Positions 1 to 9,196 of a stretch of 44,226 nucleotides of DNA are shown here, in pieces. Source of the DNA: Pseudomonas asturiensis. Lineage in GTDB: Bacteria > Pseudomonadota > Gammaproteobacteria > Pseudomonadales > Pseudomonadaceae. Under the pieces are notes generated by a model. That model saw only the letters and a program-made list of their open reading frames with translations, was not told the DNA's origin and searched no databases. Numbering within the stretch: the stretch's first letter is position 1; every line of letters starts with the position of its first letter. The DNA is taken from NCBI RefSeq assembly GCF_900143095.1, contig NZ_FRDA01000020.1, positions 50,973-95,198 of the forward strand, written 5' to 3'. A program made the translations under genes and the position numbers.

Positions 1-77
1 GGGGTGGCTGAAGAGCGCATCGCCGGCAAGCCGCCTCCCTCAGGGCGTGTGTTTATCCCGTCATGCCTGTGTAAAAC

Positions 78-106
78 ATGGGGCCAGAGCATGCGCCCCA
101 TTTTTT
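78..106 (-). terminator. Bidirectional intrinsic terminator after dppF
   Basis: A 7-bp stem pairs ATGGGGC (78-84) with GCCCCAT (95-101) around a 10-nt loop. A run of six T lies at 101-106 on the plus strand. On the minus strand the stem is followed by GTTTTA, so it can end dppF transcription and could also act on transcripts entering from the left. Bases 1-77 hold no gene that I can recognise. Confidence 0.7.
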
Positions 107-116
107 CAAGGCAGAA

Positions 117-1091
117 TCACGCCGCGACAAACTGCTCCGCGTAGTGGCAAGCCACCTGGCGGTTGTCGACCAGACGCAGTTCCGGTACGTCGGTGGCGCA
201 GCGTTCGGTTGCGTATGGGCAGCGCTTGTGGAAGGCGCAGCCGCTTGGCGGGTTGAGCGGGTTGGGCAGCTCGCCGACGATCTTGATCTTGGGTTTCAAC
301 GGATCAGGATGGATGGTCGGGGTGGCTGACAGCAGCGCCTGGGTGTACGGGTGCAGCGGACGGTTGTAGATCTCGTCCTTGGGACCCATTTCCGCAGGCC
401 GGCCCAGGTACATCACCAGCACGGTGTCGGCGACATGACGCACCACCGACAGGTTGTGGGAGATGAACACATAGGCGGTGTTGAATTCCTGCTGCAGGTC
501 CATGAACAGGTTCAGTACCTGTGCCTGAATCGACACGTCCAGTGCCGATGTCGGCTCATCCGCCACCAGTACCTTGGGTTGCAACATCATCGCCCGCGCC
601 AGTGCGATGCGCTGACGCTGACCGCCGGAGAACATGTGCGGATAGCGCTGATAGTGCTCGGGACGCAAGCCGACCTGAGCCATCATCGCCTGCACTTTCT
701 CACGGCGTTCGGCCGCAGACAGGTTGGTGTTGATCAGCAGCGGCTCGCCGAGCTGATCACCGATTTTCTGCCGCGGGTTCAACGAGGCATACGGGCTCTG
801 GAACACCATCTGCACGTCCTTGCGCAACTGCTTGCGCTCGGCCTTGCTGGCGCCAGCCACTTCCTGTCCGGCGATCTTCAGCGAGCCAGACGATGGCTCC
901 TCGATCAGTGTCAGGGCGCGTGCCAGCGTGGATTTGCCACAACCGGATTCGCCCACCACCGCCAGGGTCTTGCCTGCTTCCAGTTCGAAAGACACGCCGT
1001 TGAGGGCACGCACCAGCGCCGTGCCCTTGAACAGTCCGCGAGAGACTTCATAGTGACGGGTAAGGTCGCGGGCGGTAAGTACGACGCTCAT
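117..1091 (-). CDS. dppF: Dipeptide ABC transporter ATP-binding protein DppF
   Basis: This is one of the two cytoplasmic ATPases that drive the DppBC channel. The 324-residue product shows, in order, Walker A (GESGCGKST), a Q-loop region, the ABC signature SGGQRQRIALARAM, Walker B (LVADEPTSALD) and the switch histidine in FISHNL. The C-terminal OppF/DppF extension has the cysteine cluster CAFHKRCPYATERC. I chose the start at 1091 because AGGAGG lies nine bases before that ATG and the ATG overlaps the dppD stop as TAATG. An upstream in-frame start would add 11 residues but lies inside dppD. It is the last gene of the dpp cluster, translationally coupled to dppD, and a terminator follows. Confidence 0.95.
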   Translation of the reverse strand: MSVVLTARDLTRHYEVSRGLFKGTALVRALNGVSFELEAGKTLAVVGESGCGKSTLARALTLIEEPSSGSLKIAGQEVAGASKAERKQLRKDVQMVFQSPYASLNPRQKIGDQLGEPLLINTNLSAAERREKVQAMMAQVGLRPEHYQRYPHMFSGGQRQRIALARAMMLQPKVLVADEPTSALDVSIQAQVLNLFMDLQQEFNTAYVFISHNLSVVRHVADTVLVMYLGRPAEMGPKDEIYNRPLHPYTQALLSATPTIHPDPLKPKIKIVGELPNPLNPPSGCAFHKRCPYATERCATDVPELRLVDNRQVACHYAEQFVAA

Positions 1092-2059
1092 TACGCCACC
1101 TCCTGATTCAAGGGATAGAAGCAACGCGCAAGGCTGTGAGCCTTGGGGTCCAGCGCCGGACGCTGGACGCGGCAGTTGTCCTGCACGTACGGGCAGCGCG
1201 GCGAGAGCAGGCAGCCCAGCGGACGGTCGTAACGACCGGGAACCATACCCGGCAGGGTCGCCAGACGCTCGGCGCCCATGCTGTGCTCCGGAATGGCCGC
1301 CAGCAGCGCTTCGCTGTACGGATGCGCAGGCACATCGAACAGACCGGGCACCTGGCCCACTTCAACGGCCTGGCCTGCGTACATCACACAGACCCGCTGA
1401 GCGGTTTCGGCGACGACGGCCAGATCGTGGGTGATCAGAACCAGCGCCATGTCCTGCTCTTTCTGCAGGCTCAGCAGCAATTCCATGATCTGCGCCTGGA
1501 TGGTCACGTCCAGTGCGGTGGTCGGCTCGTCAGCGATCAGCAGTTTCGGCTCGCCCGCAATGGCCATGGCAATCGCGACGCGTTGGCTCATACCGCCAGA
1601 CAGCTGATGCGGGTAAGCATTCAGACGTGCGGCAGCGCCAGGGATCTCGACCTTTTCCAGCAGTTCCAGTGCGCGCTGACGTGCCGCCTTGCCGGACATG
1701 CCCAGATGTTGACGCAGGACTTCCTCGATCTGAAAACCCACGGTGTAGCTGGGGTTCAGCGCGGTCATCGGGTCCTGGAACACCATCGCCAGGTCCTTGC
1801 CGATGATGCGGCGACGTTGGCGCGCGCTGAGTTTGGTCAGGTCCTTGCCGTCGAAGTTGAGCGCGTCGGCAGTGATGATGCCAGGCGCATCGATCAGGCC
1901 CATCAGCGCCATCATGGTCACGGATTTACCCGAACCCGACTCGCCTACGATGGCCAGCACTTCGCCTTTCTCGACACTCAGCGACAGGCCATCCACGACG
2001 GGCACAGCCTTGGCGTCGCCAAAGCGGACGTTGAGATTCTTGATTTCAAGCAGTGACAT
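1091..2059 (-). CDS. dppD: Dipeptide ABC transporter ATP-binding protein DppD
   Basis: This is the second ATPase of the Dpp importer (322 residues). It has Walker A GESGSGKS, signature LSGGMSQRVAIAMAI, Walker B LLIADEPTTALD and the H-loop LITHDL. The C-terminal segment GCLLSPRCPYVQDNC matches the cysteine-rich tail of the OppD/DppD family, which holds an iron-sulfur cluster in some studied homologues. Start 2059 is preceded by GAGGAG. An in-frame start 15 codons upstream would run back into dppC and lacks a better site. Its stop overlaps the dppF start by one base. DppD and DppF form the heterodimer that hydrolyses ATP for peptide import. Confidence 0.95.
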   Translation of the reverse strand: MSLLEIKNLNVRFGDAKAVPVVDGLSLSVEKGEVLAIVGESGSGKSVTMMALMGLIDAPGIITADALNFDGKDLTKLSARQRRRIIGKDLAMVFQDPMTALNPSYTVGFQIEEVLRQHLGMSGKAARQRALELLEKVEIPGAAARLNAYPHQLSGGMSQRVAIAMAIAGEPKLLIADEPTTALDVTIQAQIMELLLSLQKEQDMALVLITHDLAVVAETAQRVCVMYAGQAVEVGQVPGLFDVPAHPYSEALLAAIPEHSMGAERLATLPGMVPGRYDRPLGCLLSPRCPYVQDNCRVQRPALDPKAHSLARCFYPLNQEVA

Positions 2060-2069
2060 ACGAATCTCC

Positions 2070-2981
2070 TCAGGCGGCGTTCTTGAGTTTCGGGTCCAGC
2101 GCATCGCGCAGGCCGTCGCCCATCAGGTTGATTGCCAGCACGCTGAGCAAAATGGTCAGACCGGGCAGGCTCACGACCCACCAGGCGCGTTCGATGTAGT
2201 CGCGGGCCGAGGCGAGCATGGTGCCCCACTCAGGCGTCGGCGGTTGTACGCCAAGGCCCAGGAAGCCCAGTGCCGCAGCATCGAGAATTGCCGACGAGAA
2301 GCTCAGGGTGGCCTGAACGATCAACGGCGCCATGCAGTTGGGCAGCACAGTGATGAACATCAGGCGCGGCAGGGTCGCACCGGCCAGGCGCGCAGCGGTT
2401 ACATAGTCGCGGTTCAGTTCGCCCATCACCGCAGCACGGGTCAGGCGGACATAGGACGGCAGCGACACGATCGCGATAGCGATCACGGTGTTGATCAGGC
2501 CAGGGCCGAGGATCGCCACGATGGCCACTGCCAGCAGCAGCGAAGGCAGGGCGAGCATGATGTCCATCAGGCGCATCACCGAAGGACCCAGAATGCGCGG
2601 GAAGAAACCCGCCAGCAGGCCCAGCAGAATGCCGGGGATCAACGACATGACCACCGAAGACAGGCCGATCATCAGCGACAGACGCGAGCCCTGAATCAGG
2701 CGCGACAGCAGGTCGCGGCCCAGCTCGTCGGTGCCGAGGATGAATTGCCATTGGCCGCCCTCCAGCCAGACCGGCGGGGTCAGCAGGAAGTCGCGGTACT
2801 GTTCGCTCGGGTCATGCGGGGCAACCCAGGGGGCGAACAGTGCGCAGAACACGATGATGATCATGAAGATCAGACCGGCAACGGCTCCCTTGTTCTTGGA
2901 GAACGCTTGCCAGAACTCTTTGTACGGGGACGGATAAAGCAGGCTTTGATCGACTGCTACCGAAGGAGTAGGTGTGCTCAT
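2070..2981 (-). CDS. dppC: Dipeptide ABC transporter permease DppC
   Basis: Inner-membrane permease subunit of 303 residues. It has the short cytoplasmic N-terminus followed by a first membrane segment (AGLIFMIIIVFCALFAPWVA), as usual in DppC/OppC, and then the BPD_transp_1 domain. The EAA loop that contacts the ATPases is visible as YVTAARLAGATLPRLMF near residues 200-220. It starts 10 bp after the dppB stop and its stop lies 10 bp before the dppD start, so the four genes form one tight unit. The Shine-Dalgarno sequence is weak (GAGAT), which suggests coupling to dppB. Start 2981 (MSTPTPSV) is preferred over an in-frame start 14 codons upstream that overlaps dppB. Confidence 0.94.
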   Translation of the reverse strand: MSTPTPSVAVDQSLLYPSPYKEFWQAFSKNKGAVAGLIFMIIIVFCALFAPWVAPHDPSEQYRDFLLTPPVWLEGGQWQFILGTDELGRDLLSRLIQGSRLSLMIGLSSVVMSLIPGILLGLLAGFFPRILGPSVMRLMDIMLALPSLLLAVAIVAILGPGLINTVIAIAIVSLPSYVRLTRAAVMGELNRDYVTAARLAGATLPRLMFITVLPNCMAPLIVQATLSFSSAILDAAALGFLGLGVQPPTPEWGTMLASARDYIERAWWVVSLPGLTILLSVLAINLMGDGLRDALDPKLKNAA

Positions 2982-2991
2982 ATCGATGATC

Positions 2992-4002
2992 TCAGCGCTG
3001 GTGACGGATGCGTGGGTTGGCAAAGCCGTAGAGGATGTCCACCACGAAGTTGACCAGGATCACCAGGCAGGCGATCAGCAGGATGCCGTTTTGCACGACC
3101 GGATAATCGCGGGCGCCGATGGCTTCGATCAGCCACTTGCCGATGCCCGGCCAGGAGAAGATCGTTTCGGTCAGTACCGCACCGGCCAGCAAGGTGCCGA
3201 TCTGCAGACCGAAAACGGTCAGGACCGGAATCAGGGCGTTACGCAGGCCGTGGACGAACACCACGCGCGCAGGCGACAGGCCCTTCGCTCTGGCTGTGCG
3301 CACATAGTCTTCACGCAGCACTTCGAGCATCGAGGAGCGCGTCATTCGGGCGATCACCGCCAGCGGAATGGTGCCCAGCACGATGGCCGGAAGAATCAGG
3401 TGATGCAGGGCGTCGAGAAACGCGCCTTGCTCATCGCTGAGCAGGGTGTCGATCAACATGAAACCGGTCACCGGAGGGATGTCGTAAAGCAGATCAATCC
3501 GCCCGGACACCGGCGTCCAGCCCAGCGAAACCGAGAAGAACATGATGAGGATCAGGCCCCACCAGAAGATCGGCATGGAGTAACCGGCGAGGGAAATTCC
3601 CATGACCCCATGGTCGAACAGGGACCCTCGCTTGAGTGCCGCGATGACGCCGGCCAGAAGCCCGAGCACGCCTGCGAAGATCAGGGCTGCCAGCGACAAC
3701 TCGAGGGTTGCCGGGAACAGCGAGGTGAATTCAGTCCAGACGCTGGTGCGCGTACGCAACGATTCACCGAGATCGCCCTGGGCGAGCTTGCCGATGTAAT
3801 CGATGTACTGGGCATACAGCGGCTTGTTAAGGCCGAGGCGTTCCATGGCCTGAGCGTGCATTTCCGGGTCGACCCGGCGCTCGCCCATCATGACTTCCAC
3901 CGGGTCGCCCGGAATCAGACGAATCAGCGCGAAGGTCAGCAAGGTGATGCCGAAGAAGGTGGGGATCAGTAACCCCACCCGGCGGGCAATAAAACTAAAC
4001 AT
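2992..4002 (-). CDS. dppB: Dipeptide ABC transporter permease DppB
   Basis: First permease subunit of the Dpp importer, 336 residues, which is the normal family length. It begins with a membrane segment right at the N-terminus (MFSFIARRVGLLIPTFFGI), followed by the conserved periplasmic region with IPGDPVEVMMG. The BPD_transp_1 core carries the EAA loop VRTARAKGLSPARVVF around residues 230-250. It pairs with DppC to form the channel. It lies 71 bp downstream of the fourth receptor gene. The ribosome site is a distant GAGG. Confidence 0.95.
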   Translation of the reverse strand: MFSFIARRVGLLIPTFFGITLLTFALIRLIPGDPVEVMMGERRVDPEMHAQAMERLGLNKPLYAQYIDYIGKLAQGDLGESLRTRTSVWTEFTSLFPATLELSLAALIFAGVLGLLAGVIAALKRGSLFDHGVMGISLAGYSMPIFWWGLILIMFFSVSLGWTPVSGRIDLLYDIPPVTGFMLIDTLLSDEQGAFLDALHHLILPAIVLGTIPLAVIARMTRSSMLEVLREDYVRTARAKGLSPARVVFVHGLRNALIPVLTVFGLQIGTLLAGAVLTETIFSWPGIGKWLIEAIGARDYPVVQNGILLIACLVILVNFVVDILYGFANPRIRHQR

Positions 4003-4073
4003 CTTGTGGTGTACCTCATCAGCCGGTCAGGCGTACCGCCCTTGCTCTTGTGGAGCGCAGGCGGTGGTTTTTT

Positions 4074-5669
4074 CTACTTCACCCCGGTCGTGGTGAAGTT
4101 GTTATTGGTCAGCGGGCTGATATGAAAGCCTTCGACATTTTTGCGCATTGCCACGAACAGTTTTGGATAAGCCAGGCTGATCCAGGGCTGTTCCTGATTG
4201 AACACGTGTTGAGCCTGTTTATAGAGGGCAGCCCGTTCGCTCGGTTCGGTCATTTTGCGAGCCTGGGTGATTGCCTCTTCAAACGCCTTGTTGCACCAGC
4301 GGGCATAGTTCTCGCCATTCTTCGCCGCATCGCAGCTCAGGTTGGGGGTCAGGAAGTTGTCCGGGTCGCCGTTGTCGCCGGCCCATCCTGCGAAGACCAT
4401 GTCATGCTCGCCATTCTTGGCGCGTTTGAGCATTTCGCCCCATTCCATGATGCGAATGTCGATCTTGATGCCGACCTTGGCCAGATCGGCCTGGAGCATC
4501 TGTGCCCCCACCATCGGGTTGGGGTTGGTCACCGCGCCGCCGTTGCGGGCGAACAGGGTAAACACTTGACCCTCGGGTACGCCAGCTTCCTTGAGCAGGG
4601 CGCGAGCCTTGTCCGGGTCGTAAGGCGTTGCCTTGCTGTCGGTGTCGTAGCCGATCATGGTCGGCGGATAAGGCCCCACGCCTTCAGTGGCCTTGCCCTC
4701 ACCAAACAGCGCCCTGATGTAGGACTTCTTGTCGAAGGCCAGATTGATGGCCTGTCGCACACGCACATCGCTCAGGTATTTGTGCGAGGTGTTGATCGCA
4801 ACATAGCTGGTCATCATGGCTTCCATCTCGTCGATCTTGAGATTGGGGTCAGCCTTGATGTTGGCAATATCGTCAGGTTTTGGATAAAGCGCAACCTGAC
4901 ATTCATTGGCCTTGAGCTTTTGCAGGCGCGTGTTGTTGTCCAGCGTGATGGCGAAGATCAGCACTTCGCTGGGCACTTTGCCCTTCCAGTAATCAGGGTT
5001 GGCTTTATAGCGGACCTGAGCGTCCTTGGCATAGCGCGTCAGGATGAACGGCCCTGTGCCAATCGGTTTGCTGTTGAATTCGGCCGTCTTGTTGCTCTTG
5101 AGCAACTGATCGGCGTATTCGGCGGAGTAAATCGAGGTGAACGGCATGGCCAGATCACGCAGGAACGGCGACTCGGGGCGCGTGAGGGTGAACTTGACGG
5201 TGGAGTCGTCGACTTTCTCGACGCTCTTGAGCAGGTCCTGGAAGCCCATGCTCTCGAAATAAGGGTAGCCGACCAGCGAGAGTGCGTGCCACGGGTGCTT
5301 GGGGTCCAGTTGTCGCTGGAAGCTCCAGACCACGTCATCGGCGTTCATTTCGCGGGTGGGTTTGAAATAGTCGGTGGTCTGAAACTTCACACCCTTGCGT
5401 AGCTTGAAGGTGTACGTCATGCCGTCGGGGCTGATGTCCCAGCTCTCGGCGAGGCCTGGAACCGTGTCGGTGGTGCCGGGCGTAAAGGCGACCAGGCGTT
5501 CGAGAATGGTTTCTGCCGAGGCGTCTGCCGTGACGGCAGTCGTGTACTGCACGATATCGAAACCTTCAGGGCTGGCCTCTGTACAGACCACCAGCGGTTT
5601 GGCCGAGACAGTTGCAGCAGCGCTGAGCAGCGCAATGGCCATAGAAGCGCGGAGCGATAGCAGTTTCAA
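4074..5669 (-). CDS. dppA: DppA-like peptide-binding protein (TTG start)
   Basis: Periplasmic receptor of the SBP_bac_5 family, 531 residues with a signal peptide ending near VSAKP. The mature part starts LVVCTEASPEGFD, matching the DppA family pattern. The peptide amino-terminus pocket motif GDNGDPDN is present near residue 435. The start codon is TTG at 5667-5669, decided by a strong AAGGAGG seven bases before it; no in-frame ATG fits as well. It is the receptor gene next to dppB, the position of dppA4 in P. aeruginosa as I recall it. It is the most divergent of the four receptors here, for example ATTVSAKPLVVC where the others have AASNLVFCSE or AASTLVYCSE. Ligand preference cannot be read from the sequence. 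Confidence 0.9.
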   Translation of the reverse strand: MKLLSLRASMAIALLSAAATVSAKPLVVCTEASPEGFDIVQYTTAVTADASAETILERLVAFTPGTTDTVPGLAESWDISPDGMTYTFKLRKGVKFQTTDYFKPTREMNADDVVWSFQRQLDPKHPWHALSLVGYPYFESMGFQDLLKSVEKVDDSTVKFTLTRPESPFLRDLAMPFTSIYSAEYADQLLKSNKTAEFNSKPIGTGPFILTRYAKDAQVRYKANPDYWKGKVPSEVLIFAITLDNNTRLQKLKANECQVALYPKPDDIANIKADPNLKIDEMEAMMTSYVAINTSHKYLSDVRVRQAINLAFDKKSYIRALFGEGKATEGVGPYPPTMIGYDTDSKATPYDPDKARALLKEAGVPEGQVFTLFARNGGAVTNPNPMVGAQMLQADLAKVGIKIDIRIMEWGEMLKRAKNGEHDMVFAGWAGDNGDPDNFLTPNLSCDAAKNGENYARWCNKAFEEAITQARKMTEPSERAALYKQAQHVFNQEQPWISLAYPKLFVAMRKNVEGFHISPLTNNNFTTTGVK

Positions 5670-5694
5670 TAGAAGCCTCCTTGATGTAATGCGA

Positions 5695-5725
5695 AACGGC
5701 GGCTGATGGGGTATCAGCCGCCGTT
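5695..5725 (-). other. Stem-loop between opdP and dppA
   Basis: A perfect 13-bp inverted repeat pairs 5695-5707 (AACGGCGGCTGAT) with 5713-5725 around a 5-nt loop. It begins about 10 bases after the opdP stop codon on the minus strand and is followed only by TTTCGC, so it is a weak terminator at best. A role as an attenuator or mRNA-stabilising end is more likely. Confidence 0.65.
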
Positions 5726-5735
5726 CCTCGATCGC

Positions 5736-7115
5736 TTACAGAATGTTGAATGGAATGGTGGTCACCAGGCGGAATTCGTTGATGTTGCCATCAGCCTGGT
5801 TTTCGCTGGCGCGGTGGGTGGTGTAGGTCGCACGAATCGCGGTGGCCTTGAGCGGGCCCGACTGTACGGAGTAGGACGTGCCGATGCCGTACTCGTAATG
5901 GGTCTCGCCGTCCATTGCCAACACGTCGGTGTAGCCGGTGCCCTTGTAGTGCGTGCCGTCGATATCCCAGCCGCGCGCCTGGTAGATGTTGAATTTCAGG
6001 CCTGGTACGCCGTACTCGGCCATGTTCAGCACATAGGCGATCTGCAGGGATTTTTCGTTCGGGCCGTTGAAGTCCGACAGCAGGGAGTTGGCCAGGAAGA
6101 TGGCGTTGGTGTCGTGGGCGTAGTCGAAGTACTCGTTACCGGCGACTTCCTGGTAAGCAATGCTCACGCTGTGGGCGTTGTGCGTGCCGGTGAAGGACAA
6201 GCTGTAGGTGTCGTTGTCGATGGCGCCCAGTTTGCTCTGGCCGGCGTCTTTGGTCTTGTAGTAGTTCAGGTTGCTGCTCAGTGCAAAGACCTTGCTGTCA
6301 CCGATTTCGTGGGTGAAGCCGAAGTAGTACTGATGCCAGAAGTCTTCCAGGTTCGATGCGTAGAAGCTGGTGGTCAGGCTGTCGGTTGGCTTGTAGTCAG
6401 CGCCGAACATGTCCAGACGGTCGGCGGTCTGGCTGCGATCACCGTATTCGGAGCGGAACTTGTCCAGGCTCTGTTCCATACGCGGCGAAACACGGTCGAA
6501 GCTGCCGGCCTGCAGGGACAGGTTGTTGAACTCATCGCTCTGTACGGCGAAACCCTGGAAGCTGGATGGCAGCGCACGGTTGCCGATGAAGGCAATGACC
6601 GGCGTGTTGACCGACTGGCGACCCATCGTCAGTACCGTATTGGAGACGCGCGCCTTGACGTTGCCCAGGCCCATCTTGCTCCACTGGCCTACGGCATCAC
6701 CGTCGCTGTCTGCCAGGGTGCGGTTGGAGTTGCCAGCGAAGTCGCCGGTGTCGCGGTCCAGCGCAATGGCGTTGTACAGCGCAAGTTCGGTGGAGAAACC
6801 CACGGTGCCCTGGGTGTAACCCGAGGTGTAGTTGACGATGGTGCCTTGCTGCCAGTTGATACGACGTGGCGTCTGTTTCCTGACACCGTCTTCGGTGTAG
6901 GAGAACGTGCTGTCGCGACGACGCAGTTCGTTGGCGTACCAGTTACGGGTGGTCCCGGTCAGGTGTTGGTCTTCGAAGAAGCCATTGGCTTCAGCCTGTG
7001 CATTCTTTGAACTCAGCTCGGTCGGTACGAAAGCCTGGCTGGCGGGTTCTGCCTGAACCATCGCGCCAAAGGACGAAAGAGACAAGGCCAATAATGCAGT
7101 GCTGGTTGTTTTCAC
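5736..7115 (-). CDS. opdP: OprD-family outer-membrane porin OpdP
   Basis: Substrate-specific outer-membrane channel of 459 residues. The signal peptide is MKTTSTALLALSLSSF through MVQA, followed by EPASQAF. The body has the OprD-family features: RNWYANELRRRDS near the N-terminus, many alternating aromatic/polar strands (such as NLSLQAGSFDRVSPR) and a C-terminal strand ending FRLVTTIPFNIL for membrane insertion. Its position among dpp receptor genes matches opdP, the glycine-glutamate/dipeptide porin of P. aeruginosa. The start codon is GTG at 7113-7115, preceded by AAGGGAG. It supplies the outer-membrane step of the peptide-uptake route. Confidence 0.9.
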   Translation of the reverse strand: MKTTSTALLALSLSSFGAMVQAEPASQAFVPTELSSKNAQAEANGFFEDQHLTGTTRNWYANELRRRDSTFSYTEDGVRKQTPRRINWQQGTIVNYTSGYTQGTVGFSTELALYNAIALDRDTGDFAGNSNRTLADSDGDAVGQWSKMGLGNVKARVSNTVLTMGRQSVNTPVIAFIGNRALPSSFQGFAVQSDEFNNLSLQAGSFDRVSPRMEQSLDKFRSEYGDRSQTADRLDMFGADYKPTDSLTTSFYASNLEDFWHQYYFGFTHEIGDSKVFALSSNLNYYKTKDAGQSKLGAIDNDTYSLSFTGTHNAHSVSIAYQEVAGNEYFDYAHDTNAIFLANSLLSDFNGPNEKSLQIAYVLNMAEYGVPGLKFNIYQARGWDIDGTHYKGTGYTDVLAMDGETHYEYGIGTSYSVQSGPLKATAIRATYTTHRASENQADGNINEFRLVTTIPFNIL

Positions 7116-7177
7116 GATGTACAGCTCCCTTTACTACTTTTATAAATGCCAGCTTTTTGAGGTCTGGCTTTAGTGAT

Positions 7178-7266
7178 GCAGGGCCTTGGAGCCCTGCCTT
7201 GTTATTGATGAAACCTATGAACGGCGCAGGCGCTATCGCCCTGCGCTAGACCGGCGCAGGGCGATA
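7178..7266 (-). other. Two stem-loops between receptor gene and opdP
   Basis: The 168-bp gap upstream of opdP holds two hairpins. The first, met last by minus-strand transcription, pairs GCAGGGC (7178-7184) with GCCCTGC (7191-7197). The second is a perfect 13-bp repeat pairing TATCGCCCTGCGC (7234-7246) with 7254-7266 around a 7-nt loop. Neither has a clear U-tract on the minus strand. The larger one starts about 17 bases after the upstream receptor's stop codon. Confidence 0.6.
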
Positions 7267-7283
7267 CGCGAGTGTTATCGAAG

Positions 7284-8882
7284 TTAGTCGGCGACGCTGA
7301 CGCCGGAAAAGTTGTTACGACCGAACGGGCTGACGTGGAAGCCTTCGACTTCTTTGCGCAACGGCTGATTGACCGTCGAATGCGCGATGGGCGTGATAGG
7401 CACCTGTTCTTTCAGATAACGCTGTGCCTGCTTGTAGAGGTCGGTGCGTTGTTCGCGGTCGGTGGTGGCGATGGCGGCCTTGATCAGAGCGTCATACTTT
7501 TCGTCGCACCACATCGAGTAGTTGTTGCCGCCAATGGCTGCGCAGCTGTAAAGCGTGCCCAACCAGTTGTCCGGGTCACCGTTGTCACCGGTCCAGCCGA
7601 TCAGCGAAATATCGTGCTCGCCGTTCTTGGTGCGCTTGAGGTATTCACCCCACTCGTAACTGACGATCCTGACCTTGATGCCCACCTTGGCCCAGTCGGA
7701 CTGAAGCATCTCAGCCATCAGCTTGGCGTTGGGGTTGTACGGACGCTGCACGGGCATGGCCCACAGCGTCAGCTCGGTGCCTTCCTTGACGCCCGCATCG
7801 CGCAGCATCTGCCTGGCTTTCTCCGGGTCGTAAGCCGCATCCTTAATGGTCTCGTCATAGGACCATTGGGTCGGCGGCATCGCGTTGACGGCCAGTTGGC
7901 CTGCGCCCTGGTACACCGCGCTGATGATTGCCTTCTTGTTGACTGCCATATCCAGCGCCTGGCGCACCTGCAGGTTGCCCAGTGGTTCATGGCGCACGTT
8001 GTAGGAGATGTAGCCGAGGTTAAAGCCCGGACGCTCCATGACGTTCAGCGCCTTGTCGGTCTTGAGCGCTTCGAGGTCCGCCGGACGCGGGTTGAGCGTG
8101 ACCTGGCACTCGTTCTTGCGCAGCTTCTGCACGCGCACCGAGGCGTCGGTATTGATTGCGAAAATCAGCTGGTCGATCTTCACCCGGCTCGGGTCCCAGA
8201 ACTCCTTGTTGCCGCGATAGCGAATCTGCGAGTCCTTCTGGTAACGCTGGAATACGAACGGGCCCGTGCCGATGGGCTGCTGGTTGATGTCGCGTGCGTT
8301 GCCGCTGGCCATTAATTGTTCGGCGTATTCGGCAGACAGGATCGAGGCGAAGTTCATCGAGATGTTTTGAATGAACGCGGCATCGACGGTGTTCAGCGTG
8401 AAGACCACTGTCATCGGATCGGTCTTTTCGACCGACTTGATCTTCTTGTTCAGCCCCATGCCGGTGAAGTAAGGAAACTCGGTCGGATAGGCAACGCGGA
8501 ACGGATGATCGGGTTTGAGCATGCGATTGAACGTGAACAGCACGTCATCGGCGTTGAACTCGCGGCTGGGCTTGAAGTTCTGGTTGCTGTGAAACTTCAC
8601 GCCCTGACGCAGATGGAAGGTGTAGACCAGCCCGTCGGGCGAGACGTCGACAGAGGTTGCCAGTGCGGGCACGACAGTGGTGTCGCCCTGCTTGAATTCG
8701 TAAAGACGGTTGTAGATGGGTTCGGCCGCATCATTGTCGGTGGCCGAGGTGTACTGCGCAGTATCAAAACCCGCAGGGCTCGCTTCGGAACAGAACACCA
8801 GATTGCTCGCGGCATTGGCCGATGGAGTCAGTGCAAGCAGACTCAGGCCAAGGCAAGACGTCATCGCAAGAGTTTTACGCAT
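7284..8882 (-). CDS. DppA-like peptide-binding protein (third receptor)
   Basis: Periplasmic SBP_bac_5 receptor of 532 residues, with a signal peptide cut near ANAASNLVFC. The start MRKTLAMTSC at 8882 is preceded by AGGGATC. Conserved family motifs include FHLRQGVKFH, the GTGPFVFQRY stretch and GDNGDPDN near residue 430, where the acidic residue binds the peptide amino group in E. coli DppA. It is much closer to the 9197-10819 and 11084-12685 receptors than to the dppB-adjacent one, sharing for instance VNAMPPTQWSYD with the former. Together they look like recent tandem duplicates that feed one DppBCDF translocator. Confidence 0.9.
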   Translation of the reverse strand: MRKTLAMTSCLGLSLLALTPSANAASNLVFCSEASPAGFDTAQYTSATDNDAAEPIYNRLYEFKQGDTTVVPALATSVDVSPDGLVYTFHLRQGVKFHSNQNFKPSREFNADDVLFTFNRMLKPDHPFRVAYPTEFPYFTGMGLNKKIKSVEKTDPMTVVFTLNTVDAAFIQNISMNFASILSAEYAEQLMASGNARDINQQPIGTGPFVFQRYQKDSQIRYRGNKEFWDPSRVKIDQLIFAINTDASVRVQKLRKNECQVTLNPRPADLEALKTDKALNVMERPGFNLGYISYNVRHEPLGNLQVRQALDMAVNKKAIISAVYQGAGQLAVNAMPPTQWSYDETIKDAAYDPEKARQMLRDAGVKEGTELTLWAMPVQRPYNPNAKLMAEMLQSDWAKVGIKVRIVSYEWGEYLKRTKNGEHDISLIGWTGDNGDPDNWLGTLYSCAAIGGNNYSMWCDEKYDALIKAAIATTDREQRTDLYKQAQRYLKEQVPITPIAHSTVNQPLRKEVEGFHVSPFGRNNFSGVSVAD

Positions 8883-8967
8883 GATGATCCCTATCCTTCA
8901 AGGATGAGCACTCAGGCTCGGTAACTAACAGGCCCTTAAGGCAATAACCTGAACAACACACCATACT

Positions 8968-8983
8968 TGCGGGTGCCGGGCCA
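8968..8983 (-). promoter_or_regulatory. Candidate sigma-54 promoter before third receptor
   Basis: On the minus strand this reads TGGCCCGGCACCCGCA. It keeps the GG and GC of the -24/-12 elements ten bases apart and matches most of the TGGCACG-N4-TTGCA consensus. It is about 86 bases before the start codon at 8882. The TT of the -12 element is missing, and a GC-rich genome gives such matches by chance, so this is tentative. The rest of the 314-bp gap (8883-9196) shows only the stem-loop at 9161-9188. Confidence 0.25.
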
Positions 8984-9160
8984 TGATGGCGGGCTCCCTG
9001 CCTGTGCCATCACCTCGCGACGGTATGTCGGCGAAGGCATCTGGTAAATAGGCCTGCAGGCTTCAAGATGTGTAGGAAATATCTCTAGAGGTAGTGGCTT
9101 AGTGCCTTTAGTTGCACTTTATCTGCTACCCGAAAGCGTTCTTTTGTTCAGGAAGAGCGT

Positions 9161-9188
9161 GGACTGTGCTGCACGAACAGCACAGTCC
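9161..9188 (-). other. Stem-loop after second receptor gene
   Basis: A perfect 11-bp inverted repeat pairs GGACTGTGCTG (9161-9171) with CAGCACAGTCC (9178-9188) around a 6-nt loop. It starts eight bases after the stop codon of the receptor gene ending at 9197. No U-tract follows on the minus strand, so it resembles a 3'-end stabiliser more than a terminator. Confidence 0.6.
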
Positions 9189-9196
9189 AGACGCGT

